From Salticus scenicus (lineage: Eukaryota > Arthropoda > Arachnida > Araneae > Salticidae): DNA of 64,000 bases. The position numbers and the translations under genes were made by a program. The notes under the pieces were generated by a model. The model saw nothing but the letters and a program-made list of their open reading frames with translations. It made no database searches and was not told the origin of the DNA. The stretch is from contig OZ005655.1 in the NCBI GenBank assembly GCA_963930645.1, forward strand, positions 134,444,956-134,508,955, read 5' to 3'. Shown here piece by piece: positions 1-10,590 of the stretch (positions within the stretch are counted from its first letter, which is position 1; each line of letters opens with the position of its first letter).

Positions 1-205
1 ATATACCTATTACACATTTAAATGTAATCAGTTAAAAATGCAATACAATACATGCATACATGAATTATAAAAAAATAAAAAAAAGTACTGTGCTCTCAAA
101 GTCGAAGTTCTTTATGCCATTTTTTAAGGGTCACACCTCAACTGGGATGTGGCACTTTTTAGATTACCTTGGTTAATCAGGGCTTGGATAACCGAGGCTC
201 TGCTG
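1..205. mobile_element. pogo/Tigger-like element, one terminus (rest outside the window)
   Basis: Read on the minus strand from 205, the end starts CAGCAGAGCCTCGGTTATCC and continues with a GATTAACC motif. This is the layout of pogo/Tigger termini (CAGT/CAGC, ACCTCG, then TTATCCG-like repeats). The terminus abuts TA at 206-207, the usual pogo target site. The remaining bases to position 1 are AT-rich with no coding sequence, so the body lies upstream of the window. Family assignment rests on terminus style only. Confidence 0.5.
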
Positions 206-417
206 TATATATAAATTTAAAACTTTTTATGAATAATAATAAAAAAAAAATTAAAACAGCATTTATGTAATTTTGTATTTGCTGGTTTTTATTGAGCTTA
301 TGTATATATGTAATAAGTACAAAACTATGAATAAAAAACATAAAATGCAAGAACTTGTAACAATATTTTCTGGTCAAAAGCAGACACGACCTTACGCCCC
401 CATAACAGAAAATGTGA

Positions 418-930
418 GATTACATCACAGTTTTTTTTTTTTTTTTTTTTTTTTTTTTCCTTTTACAGTCTGCAGATTATTTTCAAAACAGTATTGTGCA
501 GAGATTCCAAATGTCCCGAATTTGGTAGGAAAGATTGAAAATCGCCATCTTTCTCCATCTATAGCATAAATATCAATGTTTATTTTAAACTTGCTTTATG
601 AGGTTCTAGAAACTGTGAATAGATAGAATTGTTCAATATCTTTCACTGATGTAACTTTTTATGGTACTCTCCCCCCCCCCCCCAAAAAAAAAAACAATCA
701 GTGATCAAATGCCTTCTGAAATCTGTGATTTCTAATTGTTTTCCCCCCACATCATAAATGTCAATGTTCTTTTTAAACTTACCTAATTAGATTCTAGAGC
801 CTATGAAGAAGTAGAATTGTTCAATATCGCTCACTCATATAATATTTTATCCCCCCTCTCTGCTAATGATCAAATGCCCTGCAGAAGTGTTGCGATTTCT
901 AATCTTTCTTCATCCACAGTGTAAATGTCT
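418..930. repeat. Direct duplication D1, copy 1 (two ~190-bp monomers plus poly-T)
   Basis: Two related monomers lie in tandem, at about 568-757 and 758-930. Both contain TTTTTAAACTT, a TTCTAGA-like motif and GTAGAATTGTTCAATATC. The same pair, with the preceding T-run, recurs at 2150-2590. At equivalent positions the copies carry different low-complexity tracts: C14A12 at about 669-694 here, a (GT)n tract in the downstream copy. This looks like a duplicated segment with a fast-mutating slot. No coding signal. Confidence 0.6.
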
Positions 931-947
931 ATAACATAGCTGCCAAG

Positions 948-968
948 TTTTATGCCCCGGGCATAAAA
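948..968. repeat. Near-perfect 21-bp palindrome
   Basis: TTTTATGCCC at 948-957 and GGGCATAAAA at 959-968 are exact reverse complements with one base between them. It stands out as GC-rich in AT-rich surroundings. Another ATGCC motif follows at about 998. Role unknown. Confidence 0.6.
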
Positions 969-1439
969 TTTACGTTTTTTTCACATTTTTTACGCTTTTA
1001 TGCCTAGATTGCTATTTTTATTCTTTTTCTACTGATTTTCATTTTTTTTTTTTTATTATTTGTTTAAGTATTCGATTAAATTTAATAAAAAAAAAGTTAA
1101 AAATAAAAAAACTCATCTTAAAAAAAAAGTATCTAAAAAGTACGATTTTTGCTGCTAATGCTTAGTAAACAAAGATCGCAATGTATTTGATCAATTGATT
1201 GATTCTGAGTTGATGCTTCTATAACTATCGTTGGTCCCCATTTATTGGTTGAAGCACGCTCCGTTTCAACGTCATCGCTTCAGAGGCATGGTGTGTGTTT
1301 TTCCTCCTCACCAGACATGCTCGGTTCACCTAAACCCTTGCGCATCTTACAGAAACGGAAGCATGGGAAACGTGGGTGATGTTCGTTTTGTTATTATGTT
1401 TGTGCTTACAATTGTCACACGCTTTTGAAAATTTTGATG

Positions 1440-1713
1440 ATGGCTGAAAAGAAATCTTATCAACTGTTTAAAGATAGCTATAGAACTGAATTTCGATGTA
1501 TAAGAGCATCTAGTCAGGGTGAAAAGTTTGCATATTGCATTTATTGTCAGTCCAGTTTTACAATTTCTCATAGCGGCAAATACCATACTAACCAAACACA
1601 TTGGAAAGAAAAGATATGTCTATATTTATGCAAAATCAGCTAATATTAGCAAAAAGAATAAAATACATTACTACTTCAAGGAAGATAATCAAGGAGTATT
1701 TACTATATTCTGA
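1440..1713 (+). pseudogene. Decayed BED-type zinc finger ORF (hAT transposase or ZBED-like N-terminus)
   Basis: The reading frame starts at the ATG at 1440 (MAEKKSYQLFKDSY...). It encodes a lysine-rich N-terminus, then FAYCIYCQSSFTISHSGK, which carries the C-x2-C half of a BED-like zinc finger. The second half, TKHIGKKRYVYIYAKSAN, lies in a different frame (about 1570-1650), so a frameshift near 1575 breaks the domain. The second zinc-binding histidine appears replaced by tyrosine (HIGKKRY). This composition is typical of N-termini of hAT transposases and domesticated ZBED-like proteins, which bind DNA in the nucleus. No transposase catalytic core follows; after about 1713 the sequence is AT-rich filler. 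The fragment sits between the two copies of repeat D1. The family call is by motif recognition and is moderately sure; that it is broken is sure. Confidence 0.55.
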
Positions 1714-2149
1714 GAAAGTGTTTAAAAAAAATTTATTTCAACAAATGTAGTTTTTACATTGTATTTTAATAAATGAAGCTTTTAAATTTATTTTTCCTTT
1801 CCGTTTTTTTTTTTTTCTTCTTTTTTTGAGTTTGTAAATGTAATAACTAATTAAATTGAAAAATAGTTATCTGAAATATTTAAAAATAATTACTGTATCT
1901 GATACTTCTAAGCAGTTTGAAATGAAAACTATTTTTAAAATAAATCTAATGTGAAATTCAGACTAATTGCATCACTGTGTGAATATATTAAATTTGTAAG
2001 TATATAGTAAATAATTATGAATGATAGCTAAACTTTACATTATATTACTTTTTATCAAATGTTAACGTATTTAAAAAGTAAATTAGTGATTTTTTTTTTT
2101 TTTTAATACTTTTAAAATCTTATATGCCAAAACAGAAAAAATCCCATTT
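1714..2149. other. AT-rich spacer
   Basis: A/T runs with several short poly-T tracts. No open coding frame, RNA gene or terminal repeat seen. Confidence 0.6.
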
Positions 2150-2590
2150 GCTTCTTTTTTCTTTTTCTTTTTTTTTTTTTTTTTTTTTTTGGGGGGGGGG
2201 GGGGTGTGCAAATTTTTTTGTTCGTGCACTGTTTTACTCCTTGGAATTTTCTCAGTTTGGCAGGTATGCAATAATCTTTTTAAACTTGCTTTATGAGATT
2301 CTAGAAAATATAAAGAAGTAGAATTGTTCAATATCTTTCACTTGTTTATTTTTATTTTTTGTGTGTGTGTGTGTGTGTGTTTCCCACCCACTCCCAACAG
2401 TCGGCAATCACATGCCACCTGTAATACTTGCAATTTCTAATTTTTCTCCATCTGCAACATAATTGCAAAAATGTCTTTTTAAACTTACCTAATTCGATTC
2501 CAGAGCTCATAAAGAAGTAGAATTATTCAATATCACTCACTCATATAATATTTTATTCCCTCTCGGAAGAAAGTTCTGATAGGTGATAAT
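2150..2590. repeat. Direct duplication D1, copy 2
   Basis: Second copy of the 418-930 segment: monomers at about 2270-2465 and 2466-2590. It starts with a run of about 27 T followed directly by about 13 G (about 2167-2204), then has (GT)n at about 2360-2380. The homopolymer slots differ from copy 1 while the flanking monomer sequence is retained. Confidence 0.6.
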
Positions 2591-3234
2591 GTTTTCCTTT
2601 TCACGGATGTTTAATATTTCTACAATTCTTTTTCTAATTTATAAAGTAGATTATAGTCACCTAAACAAACCTCAAAATGTCGGCGAATTATAGCATATGA
2701 CTCATTTACTTTTTTCAGACGGGGGAATGGATCGATTGGCTCATCATTACTTTCATTTTCATATTTTTCTTGCGAGGAAGATGTGAAAATTTCTTTGTCA
2801 TCTTCTGTCATCTCGTTTCCATCCAATTCTTAAAATTGCATGAGCTCTGCCTAAGTGAATTTCAGCTGTCTGAAATCACCTATCCCGAAGTCTTCAAAAT
2901 ACCAAATTTCACTGTGCTCAAAATCATTAATTACTTTTTCATCATCCCATATTTCACATTCGATATTTTCCAATTTTGCTTTTTTCAACAACAATAAACA
3001 ATTTTTAATTACTTTTAGAAAAGGAAATCTTGTATTTTTCGATTAAGAACACATTTTTTAATAAGGAAGACTGTTCAAACTTTATTCGAATAACCGAGGA
3101 CGGTATGTGAAAAATATTTGTTTAAATGGGGAAATTTAACATTGTTCCTGTGAGACTGATTTTGGTTCTAACGAATTTTATTCGAATAAGCGGCGTATTC
3201 AATTATTCATTACCCAATTAAGTGGGTATGACTG
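2591..3234 (-). mobile_element. pogo/Tigger-like element remnant
   Basis: The right boundary at 3234 reads, on the minus strand, CAGTCATACCCACTTAATTG and continues with TTCGAATAA-type repeats. It abuts TA (3235-3236). A second TTCGAATAACCGAGG motif lies at about 3085-3100. Together with the decayed ORF at 2620-3000 in the same orientation this suggests one degraded pogo-family element. The left terminus was not found. Confidence 0.45.
2620..3000 (-). pseudogene. Decayed acidic ORF, probably the C-terminal tail of a pogo/Tigger transposase
   Basis: In one minus-strand frame the sequence reads ...ECEIWDDEKVINDFEHSEIW, then FGIGDFRQLKFT, two stop codons (about 2840-2860), then MTEDDKEIFTSSSQEKYENE and ending ...NLLYKLEKEL followed by a stop at 2620. 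The acidic, low-complexity stretch followed by a short helical tail (RRHFEVCLGDYNLLYKLEKEL region) resembles the end of pogo/Tigger DDE transposases. No catalytic DDE triad remains. The orientation agrees with the pogo-like terminus at 3234. At least two in-frame stops make it non-functional. The identification is an inference from tail composition and the nearby terminus. Confidence 0.4.
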
Positions 3235-3250
3235 TATATGTATGTATATA

Positions 3251-4020
3251 CTAGCAGGCTTTGCCTGCTTCGCGGATCAGTATATTTAAATGATTTCTTT
3301 TTAATTGAATAATTGAAACTTTTCAATAAATATATTTCAATTGCCGACTATTTTCATCACAGCTTTATTATGGGACCTCCTTGGCGATATTAAATATTTT
3401 TTGAACTTCTCGAATCTGTACAACAAAACTCATTAAAACGAATATTCTCTAATACAGTCCAATAGTAAAGTTAATTCTTCGAATATTCTGGAAATAGTCG
3501 AAGGTGTTACTCATGCAGCAAAAGTCACTATTCGATGAATGTTCTGGAACAGTCTAAAAAGCAGTCACTTGTCCCACAGGAGTAAAGACAATAACATCAA
3601 ATACTCCAGAGCAGAAATCTTTGCTAGCTGACAAAAAATATCCAGTCGCTTAGAGCTCAATCCCTAAAGTGCAATCACTCAGAAGAAGTCTCTGAATCGC
3701 AGTGACTACATACTCTCTCGCAGAAATCAACTCACTCCTATTTATAACTTTTGAAGATGATTCCATCGAGAATCCCATGGAAAGATTGAGATCTGTGCTC
3801 CTGTGTGTTAGAGAGCTTCGGGAATTCTAAACTACCATTTTTCACCAAATTTGGTCGTCCACTCATCAAGTTTGTCACCAAGGCTGACCCCACTGAAAGT
3901 GAATGAACTGCCCTTTTATTTTCACTTTGCCTGTAAAACTACTTTCATTGCAACAGTACAATTGATGCAGGGCAAAGAATTAATCCCTTATAACAATATG
4001 CTATGAGCACTATTTCTGCC
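3251..4020 (-). mobile_element. Helitron-like 3' terminus with unresolved body
   Basis: On the minus strand the sequence ends GCAGGCAAAGCCTGCTAG at 3251 and is followed by T. The stem GCAGGC/GCCTGC overlaps the terminal CTAG. A hairpin next to CTRR with insertion before T is the Helitron 3' signature. Related termini occur at about 35912-35945 and at 38542 (plus strand), both with AGCGAAGCGGGC and an AGTATA-type flank. The interior (3300-4020) has normal GC and short AGTC/CAGAA motifs but no reading frame. The 5' TC end was not identified, so the left-hand extent is a guess. Confidence 0.4.
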
Positions 4021-4777
4021 TCATTTTAGACAACTAATGTTTTTATGGTTATATATATTTCCCATTAAATCTATTTTTATTTATTTATTTAAATATTAAT
4101 TTGAATTTATCAAATATTTCTGCCCGACGGCATACAAGTGGAATCACACATATCAGTTCTTTTATTTGTATGATAAATTAGCGTAGTGATTGGTATATGA
4201 AAAATAAATAAATAAATAAACATTATCGTGCTACACAACTTTATTAAATTTCTCCCTTAGCGGCTTTTGAATTTTTGGCGCCATATTAGCAATGGATATA
4301 TGTATATATATTTTTAAAATAATTTCTTGTATAAAAGGAGGAGCCCTATTTTGCTGATACTTTTATCGGACACCTTTTCGTTAATTTATAAGAATTCTTC
4401 ATATTCTGTTTATATTTTTAATAGTTTTTAGACTTGCTGAAATAAATTTTCCATTTTTAAAACTGCATTTTTTTTTCTATAAAATTATCTACTGAGATAA
4501 AAATAGATCATTTGTGTGGCTACTATTTCAGTTTATAATTTTTGTCTTTTTGTAATATTTTATAATTTATTTATATTTTTGATGCTTTACTTAGATTAAA
4601 ATGGCTGTTGCTAAATTAAACTTCTTGGCGAAAAACATTCGGTATATTTCAACGCCAAAATTAAAAAAAATAGCCCTGTAGGATCTATAAGTAAAACTGA
4701 TAAAATAAATTTAAAATTCATAGAGTTTATTGTAGTAAAGAAACGCTATGCAGTTGAATGTGACATCATGGACAGTT

Positions 4778-4808
<31 letters not shown>

Positions 4809-5760
4809 AACTTGACAATAAAAATAGTAGTTAAAAAAAAATGTTTTAGAACAACATGTAATATTATCATAAAGTATATTAGCACTTTATCAATGTGCAT
4901 AAAATTTTCAAATTGATAATGACGTCAACTTTTCAAAGATGCATAATTTAATATTTTATAATTTTTTATATTATAATTTTGGTTCAACAGAAGTTCACCA
5001 CCTATCTTCTAAAAATCCACAGATGGTTTTAACATCAGGAACAAAACTCTGATTCATTTCAAGGTTTAAGAAAAGTTGCTAGATTATATTCATCCTGTAT
5101 TTCCCTTTGATACAGTTTATTACGCCCATATCTAAAGGTTGAATTTTTCATGTAGCATTTGATGAAAATGACGTTATGTAATGTTTTTAAGCTGAATGCT
5201 TGTGTTTATGGGCAGCACAGTTATCAAACTAATCATTGTACAAGCTAGCAAAATGCACATGCTCTAAAGTAGTAGAAACAAGTATTTCTGAATGATGAGA
5301 GAGGAACAGACAGAAATACATATCCAATTGTGCATTTATTCAAAGAAAATACATAGGAAAAGTGAAGCTTTAGTTTTAACTTTAAAAGTTTGTTTAAACT
5401 TATTCAAATGGAAAAACTTCGCAATATCCGATACTAATGTTTTCAGTTGTTTATTGTAACCAGTCTCAGACTTTATTAACCCTTTAAGGTTCACTACTTA
5501 ATTTATTTTAAAATTTACTAAACTAATTTTAAAAATGGCTTTTAGCCACATAGCTGATCATAAATATTTAAAAAGTAAAAAATTAGCATTGTTCCTTTTC
5601 GAGGAATGTTCGGTTTGAAACATATGTAAGTAAACCTTTATAAATTCAAATAATATTTAATTTAATAAATAAATCACTTTATAAGTAAACATTACCGGCA
5701 ACATCAACTTGTAAAAGTTGCATGGATCCCAACATTTCAATATATTCCGGAGTATTTTAA
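4021..5760. other. AT-rich non-coding stretch
   Basis: Contains (ATTT)n at about 4078-4093, (AAAT)n at about 4200-4220, a poly-T run at about 4777-4801 and a TATAAAAGG box at 4332 not followed by a usable frame. TTAACCCTTTAAGG at about 5477 looks like one end of a TTAA-targeting MITE, but no partner end was found. No gene seen. Confidence 0.5.
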
Positions 5761-5982
5761 CCCTTTGCGGGGCAAGGTAATTCTGATCATTTAAATTACA
5801 CTGCCACCGGAATTTACAAACATAATTATAATACAAGAAATTTTAAATGTTCATGTTGAAAAAAGGGCATTTTCTGCTTTGTTATAAATGTAAATTTTTG
5901 CTAAAAAATTTCTGGGATGAGTTTTTGCTCTTGAGAATTAAAATTAGGTGTTCCATCAGCGGGAACACTGCGACTCAAAGGG
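5761..5982. mobile_element. piggyBac-like MITE (222 bp, TTAA-flanked)
   Basis: Begins CCCTTTGCGGGGC and ends ACTCAAAGGG. The termini are inverted (CCCTTTG/CAAAGGG), and TTAA lies on both sides (5757-5760 and 5983-5986), the target duplication of piggyBac-type transposons. The interior motif CTGCCACCGGAATT recurs in a second copy at 42836-43063, so this is a multi-copy family. No coding sequence, so it would need a transposase from elsewhere. Confidence 0.7.
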
Positions 5983-5986
5983 TTAA

Positions 5987-7410
5987 AGCATAGTAGATTC
6001 AAAGGGAGCAATAAAAGTTTGTACTAATCTATACTTTGTTACATCCAATTTTGTTTTAAGTGGACTTTTTTTAAAAATTATTTATGTATTTTGGGAGGGG
6101 GGGGGACTGTTTGTTTTAAACTGTGCCAACACTGTTTAAAGAATGTTGTTTAATGACTAAAGCTTTGGATATATAGCACTTAATTTACAAACTGTAAATT
6201 TCAAATATACTTTTTCAGTCAGTTTTCCTTTTTATATACAGTGGGTAATCAAATTATTAGATTTTTTTTTTTTTTTTTGACATTTTTTTAAATACTAGAT
6301 TCATACATATATATATTTCTTGTTTCATTTTCATTCCAGGTCAAATGAGAGAATATCTACTGAAAAGAGGGAAAGACATGTGTGGAAGTGAGGCTGAAAT
6401 AAAAAATTACAATCGATATGTGTACCTCGTAATAAATATGTTTAAAGTGTGTTTTTGACTTTTCCTTAATAAATGGAAAAAAAAAGAAATCACAATAAAT
6501 CTTTTTTAAATAATTTGCTTTGTCCTTTTCTGTCCTTACCCATTTTGGGTACTTACCTTGGTATTTATTTTTCAGTGAGTTCTATTCATATATAAAGTAT
6601 CTATGATTAGTATATAGTATGATATTATGTATATATATATATAGAGTTTTAAGGTAAATTTAAGAAAAAAATTGAAAGTTTTTACAGAATTTTTATTTTT
6701 TATTTCATAAAGGCTAAAAAAAATGTATATTAATCTGAAAATAATAATGCAGTATTATATCATACATTTTTCGCAAATTACTTGATTTAAATAACAGTAC
6801 TTTTTGAATAATATATTTGAAGATCTTTATAAAGTCATTTTATTTAAATTAATAAGAACTTTCTTTTTTTAAATGAGAAAGAGCTGGTAATAATCACAAA
6901 AATTAAGATGCAATACTGGGGCGGATTGATACTAATTTAAATATCTTAAAACTTATGGCAATACTTGCAACTCATTTCTAAAATAACATTCAGGAAAGAA
7001 ACATTTTGGTTAAAACTTAAAATAGTTATAATTATTTTTAAAAGGAATATAAATTATATTTAAAAAAAAAAAAAAAAATGTTCAAAACTAACTAAATTTA
7101 AAATATTTTTTACTGTACCATTGTACAACACTTATTTTTTAAAGTTTTTTGAAAAGTAATTCAAAGAACCCTTAAGGCTGCTCTCAAATAAAAACTCACA
7201 ATTTTTTGAGATGATATAAAGGCTGTTTTCAATGATTGAAAAAAGAAAAAAATGTAGATATCATTTTTAAACAGTAGAAAATAGAATGATGTTTGATGTT
7301 TTTAGAAATTTTTTATTTTAATTATCTTCTAGTATAGCTCCGTACCATTTTAATTTGTAAACTCTTAATAATTGAGATATTATTTTTGTAGTAATAAAGA
7401 AATATATATG
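5987..7410. other. AT-rich non-coding stretch
   Basis: Poly-A/poly-T runs, (TA)n near 6633 and a G9 run at about 6096. CAGTGGGTAATCAAATTATT at 6240 resembles a Tc1/mariner terminus but has no visible partner. No gene seen. Confidence 0.5.
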
Positions 7411-8151
7411 CAGTGGAGAGTCAAATATCTGCACAGCTCAGGACCAGATGTTGTGCATTTGGCGGATTTTGGAGCCCATAAAAAATCATTTTCAGTTTGA
7501 ATAATAAAACCAGAATATTAATCAAATTAAACATATACAAGTGAATAATAACACAATTTCACTTGTATATTAAATTATTAGGTATATAAGAATAACACTG
7601 AACATTAAATATATATATAAAGAAAACAATAAATGAAAAATGAAAAAATATTCGTCAAATTTAGACAAAATCTGTTCACATGCAGTTTGTTTTAAACTAC
7701 ACTTTAACATGCACACATACATCGAGATTTTTTTTTTTTTTTTTTTTTTTTTGTCTATTGTAAATAGTTATCAATTCTTATTTTGTAACTCAAATTTATT
7801 TTTCAAAGTATTTAACTGAATTCTTCCGTAAACTATGTATTTATCAAATAGCATTTTAAAAATTAATTTATTGTTTTCCTCATTGATAATGATCATCATA
7901 ATAATCATAATTTTCTTTGGAATAATTTAATATATTGTTGATAATTTCTTTATATGAAACTTGGTTCTTGCAGTTTTTCATATTTTTATTATTGTAATCA
8001 TAAAATGCAAGCACAAAGTCTGCATTCAGGATCCTTTACAAAAATTCTGCTTTGCAGTTTTGTAACTTAAATTTCATTGTTTGTATCTGAAAAGCTATGC
8101 AAATTTCAGACTTTGACGGATTTTAGATCGGCAGATTTCTGGCTCTCTCTG
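7411..8151. mobile_element. Candidate MITE with imperfect CAG...CTG termini
   Basis: The left end CAGTGGAGAGTCAAATATCT and the reverse complement of the right end, CAGAGAGAGCCAGAAATCTG, share CAG-G-GAG-CA-A-ATCTGC spacing. Both arms later contain a GGATTTT or AAATCC motif. The flanks are (TA)n, so a target duplication cannot be read cleanly. The interior is AT-rich with one long poly-T. Tentative. Confidence 0.33.
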
Positions 8152-8328
8152 TCTATATATATATTTTCTTTCTTTTTCTTTTTTTTCTTTAAGTACGTCA
8201 AAGTTGGCAATTTAGTTGATGATTTTCATCCCTTTTGTGTGATGTGAAAGTTTACAAATTAGAGTTTTGAGAAGTATTGTATTTAGAGAAAAAATTTAAA
8301 CTTATTTCCCGTTTTAGGCATTTCAATG

Positions 8329-8754
8329 CAGAATTGCCACGCTACCTGGAAATCCTGGAACAGTCAGGGAATTTGAAAATTGACCATGAAAGTCAGGGAA
8401 AAGTCAAGGAATTTTAATATTTTAGCCAGAATCTGGAAAAGTCAGGGAATTTCATACAATGATTGCCAAAAAAAATTAAATTTTCCTCCAATGTAGAGTC
8501 ATTTTTCTTGTTTTTTTCTTAGCTTTTGCCATTTTTTAAAAACAAGACCTCTTAGAAAGACCCCCGCATGGAGGGCAATCTGTCCTTATGTCAAAGTAAT
8601 ATGTAACTTTTGTGTTTTCAAGTTTTACCATAATTATTTTGCCCTCAATGCAACCAATGCACAATATGTGGCTAGACTGGAATTTTCTTAGAACACATCT
8701 GGAAAACCTGGAAAAGTCAGGGAATTTCATTCTCCTATTTGAGTGGTAACCCTG
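8329..8754. mobile_element. Non-autonomous element with CTGGAAAAGTCAGGGAATTT repeats and a 6-bp target duplication
   Basis: TCAATG occurs immediately outside both ends (8323-8328 and 8755-8760). The left end is CAGAATTGCCAC; the right end, reversed, is CAGGGTTACCAC. Inside, CTGGAAAAGTCAGGGAATTT or a close variant appears near each end and once more at about 8431. The 6-bp duplication does not match TTAA, TA or 8-bp hAT targets, so the superfamily is open. No coding capacity. Confidence 0.6.
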
Positions 8755-8760
8755 TCAATG

Positions 8761-9249
8761 GTAATGTCAGAAAAAGTCATACATTTTCATCAAAAATTAG
8801 TTCTGTGAATCTGTTGAAAATTGTGCATTATTTACCACAATGTTATCCATTTAAGAACAGCTTTAAAAATGCTTCTCACCATTTCCCACCAATTTCAGAA
8901 TACCGTGTTAATGAGTGGGTAAGGTAACTAATCTTCCATTTTAACATCCTAGTAGCATAAAATTTACTTATAGTAATATTAGCATAAAAATTGAATGGTT
9001 AACTGTTCACTAATCAAAATAAGAATTCATTTGTAGCACAACATTCTAAGAAATCACTATTAGAAGCTTTGCAGGTGCCATCTATATGAAATAAACAGAG
9101 TTAATTATTTGCATTCCATTATAAGTACCATTCCTTGCATCCCTTTTTATTTTTTGAATATATATATATTTAGATAAAAATTTATTACTGATTTAACTTT
9201 CAAAAATACCCAGTTTTGTGGTATTCACACAGGCCTTAGGTAAATACCC
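8761..9249. other. Non-coding spacer before the satellite block
   Basis: AT-rich with ordinary complexity. No gene, RNA or repeat recognised. Confidence 0.5.
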
Positions 9250-10590
9250 TAAATTTGGCTAGCATAAATAAAATTAAAAGCAACTGCTGGTTGAAAAATA
9301 ATGTTATAATAACAAAAAGTAACAGATGGTAGGAAAGTCCTGCTATAATAGCAAAAATTAAAAGCAACTGATGGTAGAAAAGTAATGCTAGAATAGCAAT
9401 AAAAAAGCATCTATTGGATGTGAATTACTGCTAGAATAGCTGAAAGTGCATGCAAGTGGTGGTCTAGATTGCTGCTAGGCCAGCAACTTATTCAAGCAAC
9501 ACAAATTGGATTATGTATGCTGGACAAGCAATAAAAGTAAGCCAATACACACCATGATATGCTGGTAATTCTGGTGGAACCAGCAAATATTAATGCTAGT
9601 TTTTATGCTATTTTACTTGCTGGGATACAGCATTTAATGCTAGTCCAGCAAACAAATACCAGAATGAAAAGCTGGATTATGTATGCTAGATAAGCAATAA
9701 AAGTGGGCCAAAACACACCATGACAAGCTGGTAATTCTGGTAGAACCAGCAAATATTAATGCTAGTTTTATGCTATTTTACTTGCTGGGATACAGCATTT
9801 AATGCTAGTCCAGCAAACAAATACCAGCATGAAAAGCTGGATTATGTATGCTGGACAAGCAATAAAAGTGGGCCAAAACACACCATGACAAGCTGGTAAT
9901 TCTGGTAGAACCAGCAAATATTAATGCTAGTTTTATGCTATTTTACTTGCTGGGATACAGCGTCTAATGCTAGTCCACCAAACAAATACTAGCATGAAAA
10001 GCTGGATTATGCTGGGCAAGCAATAAAAGTGGGCCAAAACACACCATGGCAAGCTGGTAATACTGGTAGAACCAGCAAATATTAATGCTAGTTTTATGCT
10101 ATTTTACTTGCTGGGATACAGCATCTAATGCTGGTCCACCAAACTAATACCAGCATGAAAAGCTGGATTTTGTATGCTGGACAAGCAATAAAAGTGTGCC
10201 AAAACACACCATGACAAGCTGGTAATTCTGGTGTAACCAGCAAATATTAATGCTAGTTTTATGCTATTTTACTTGCTGGGATACAGCATTTAATGCTAGT
10301 CTAGCAAAGAAAAAAAGCATCTGTTGGTTGTGAATTTCTGCTAGAATAGCAAAAAGTGCAAGCAAGTAGTGGTCGCGATGGCTGCTAGACCAGCAAAATA
10401 TTCAAGCTACACAAGCTGGAATATATATGCTGGACAAGCATAAAAAGTGTGCCAAAACACCACATGACTTGCTGGTAGTTCTGGTGGAACTAGCAAATAT
10501 TTATGGTAGTTTTATGCTATTTTACTAGCTGGGATGAAGCATGTAGTGCTTGCCTAGCAAACAAATACCAGCATGAATTTCGACTTGGGT
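9250..10590. repeat. ~165-bp tandem array rich in AGC/GCT inverted motifs
   Basis: Near-identical monomers follow each other. The anchor ACCATG occurs at 9551, 9717, 9882, 10043 and 10208, giving periods of 166, 165, 161 and 165 bp. Each monomer has many small inverted pairs such as CTGGT...ACCAG, TGCTAGTCCAGCA and GCTGGGATACAGC. The left edge (9290-9480) holds shorter, degraded units with TGCTAGAATAGC. A similar edge unit reappears at about 10312-10480, so the 165-bp core is bracketed by related blocks. No coding frame is conserved across monomers. Confidence 0.8.

Noticed and set aside
4332..4360. TATAAAAGG box as promoter
   Set aside because: No downstream gene; such boxes are expected by chance in this AT-rich DNA.
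6240..6265. Possible Tc1/mariner terminus CAGTGGGTAATC
   Set aside because: No inverted partner found within a few kilobases.
9250..10590. CRISPR-like array
   Set aside because: The whole 165-bp unit repeats without unique spacers, in a eukaryotic context.
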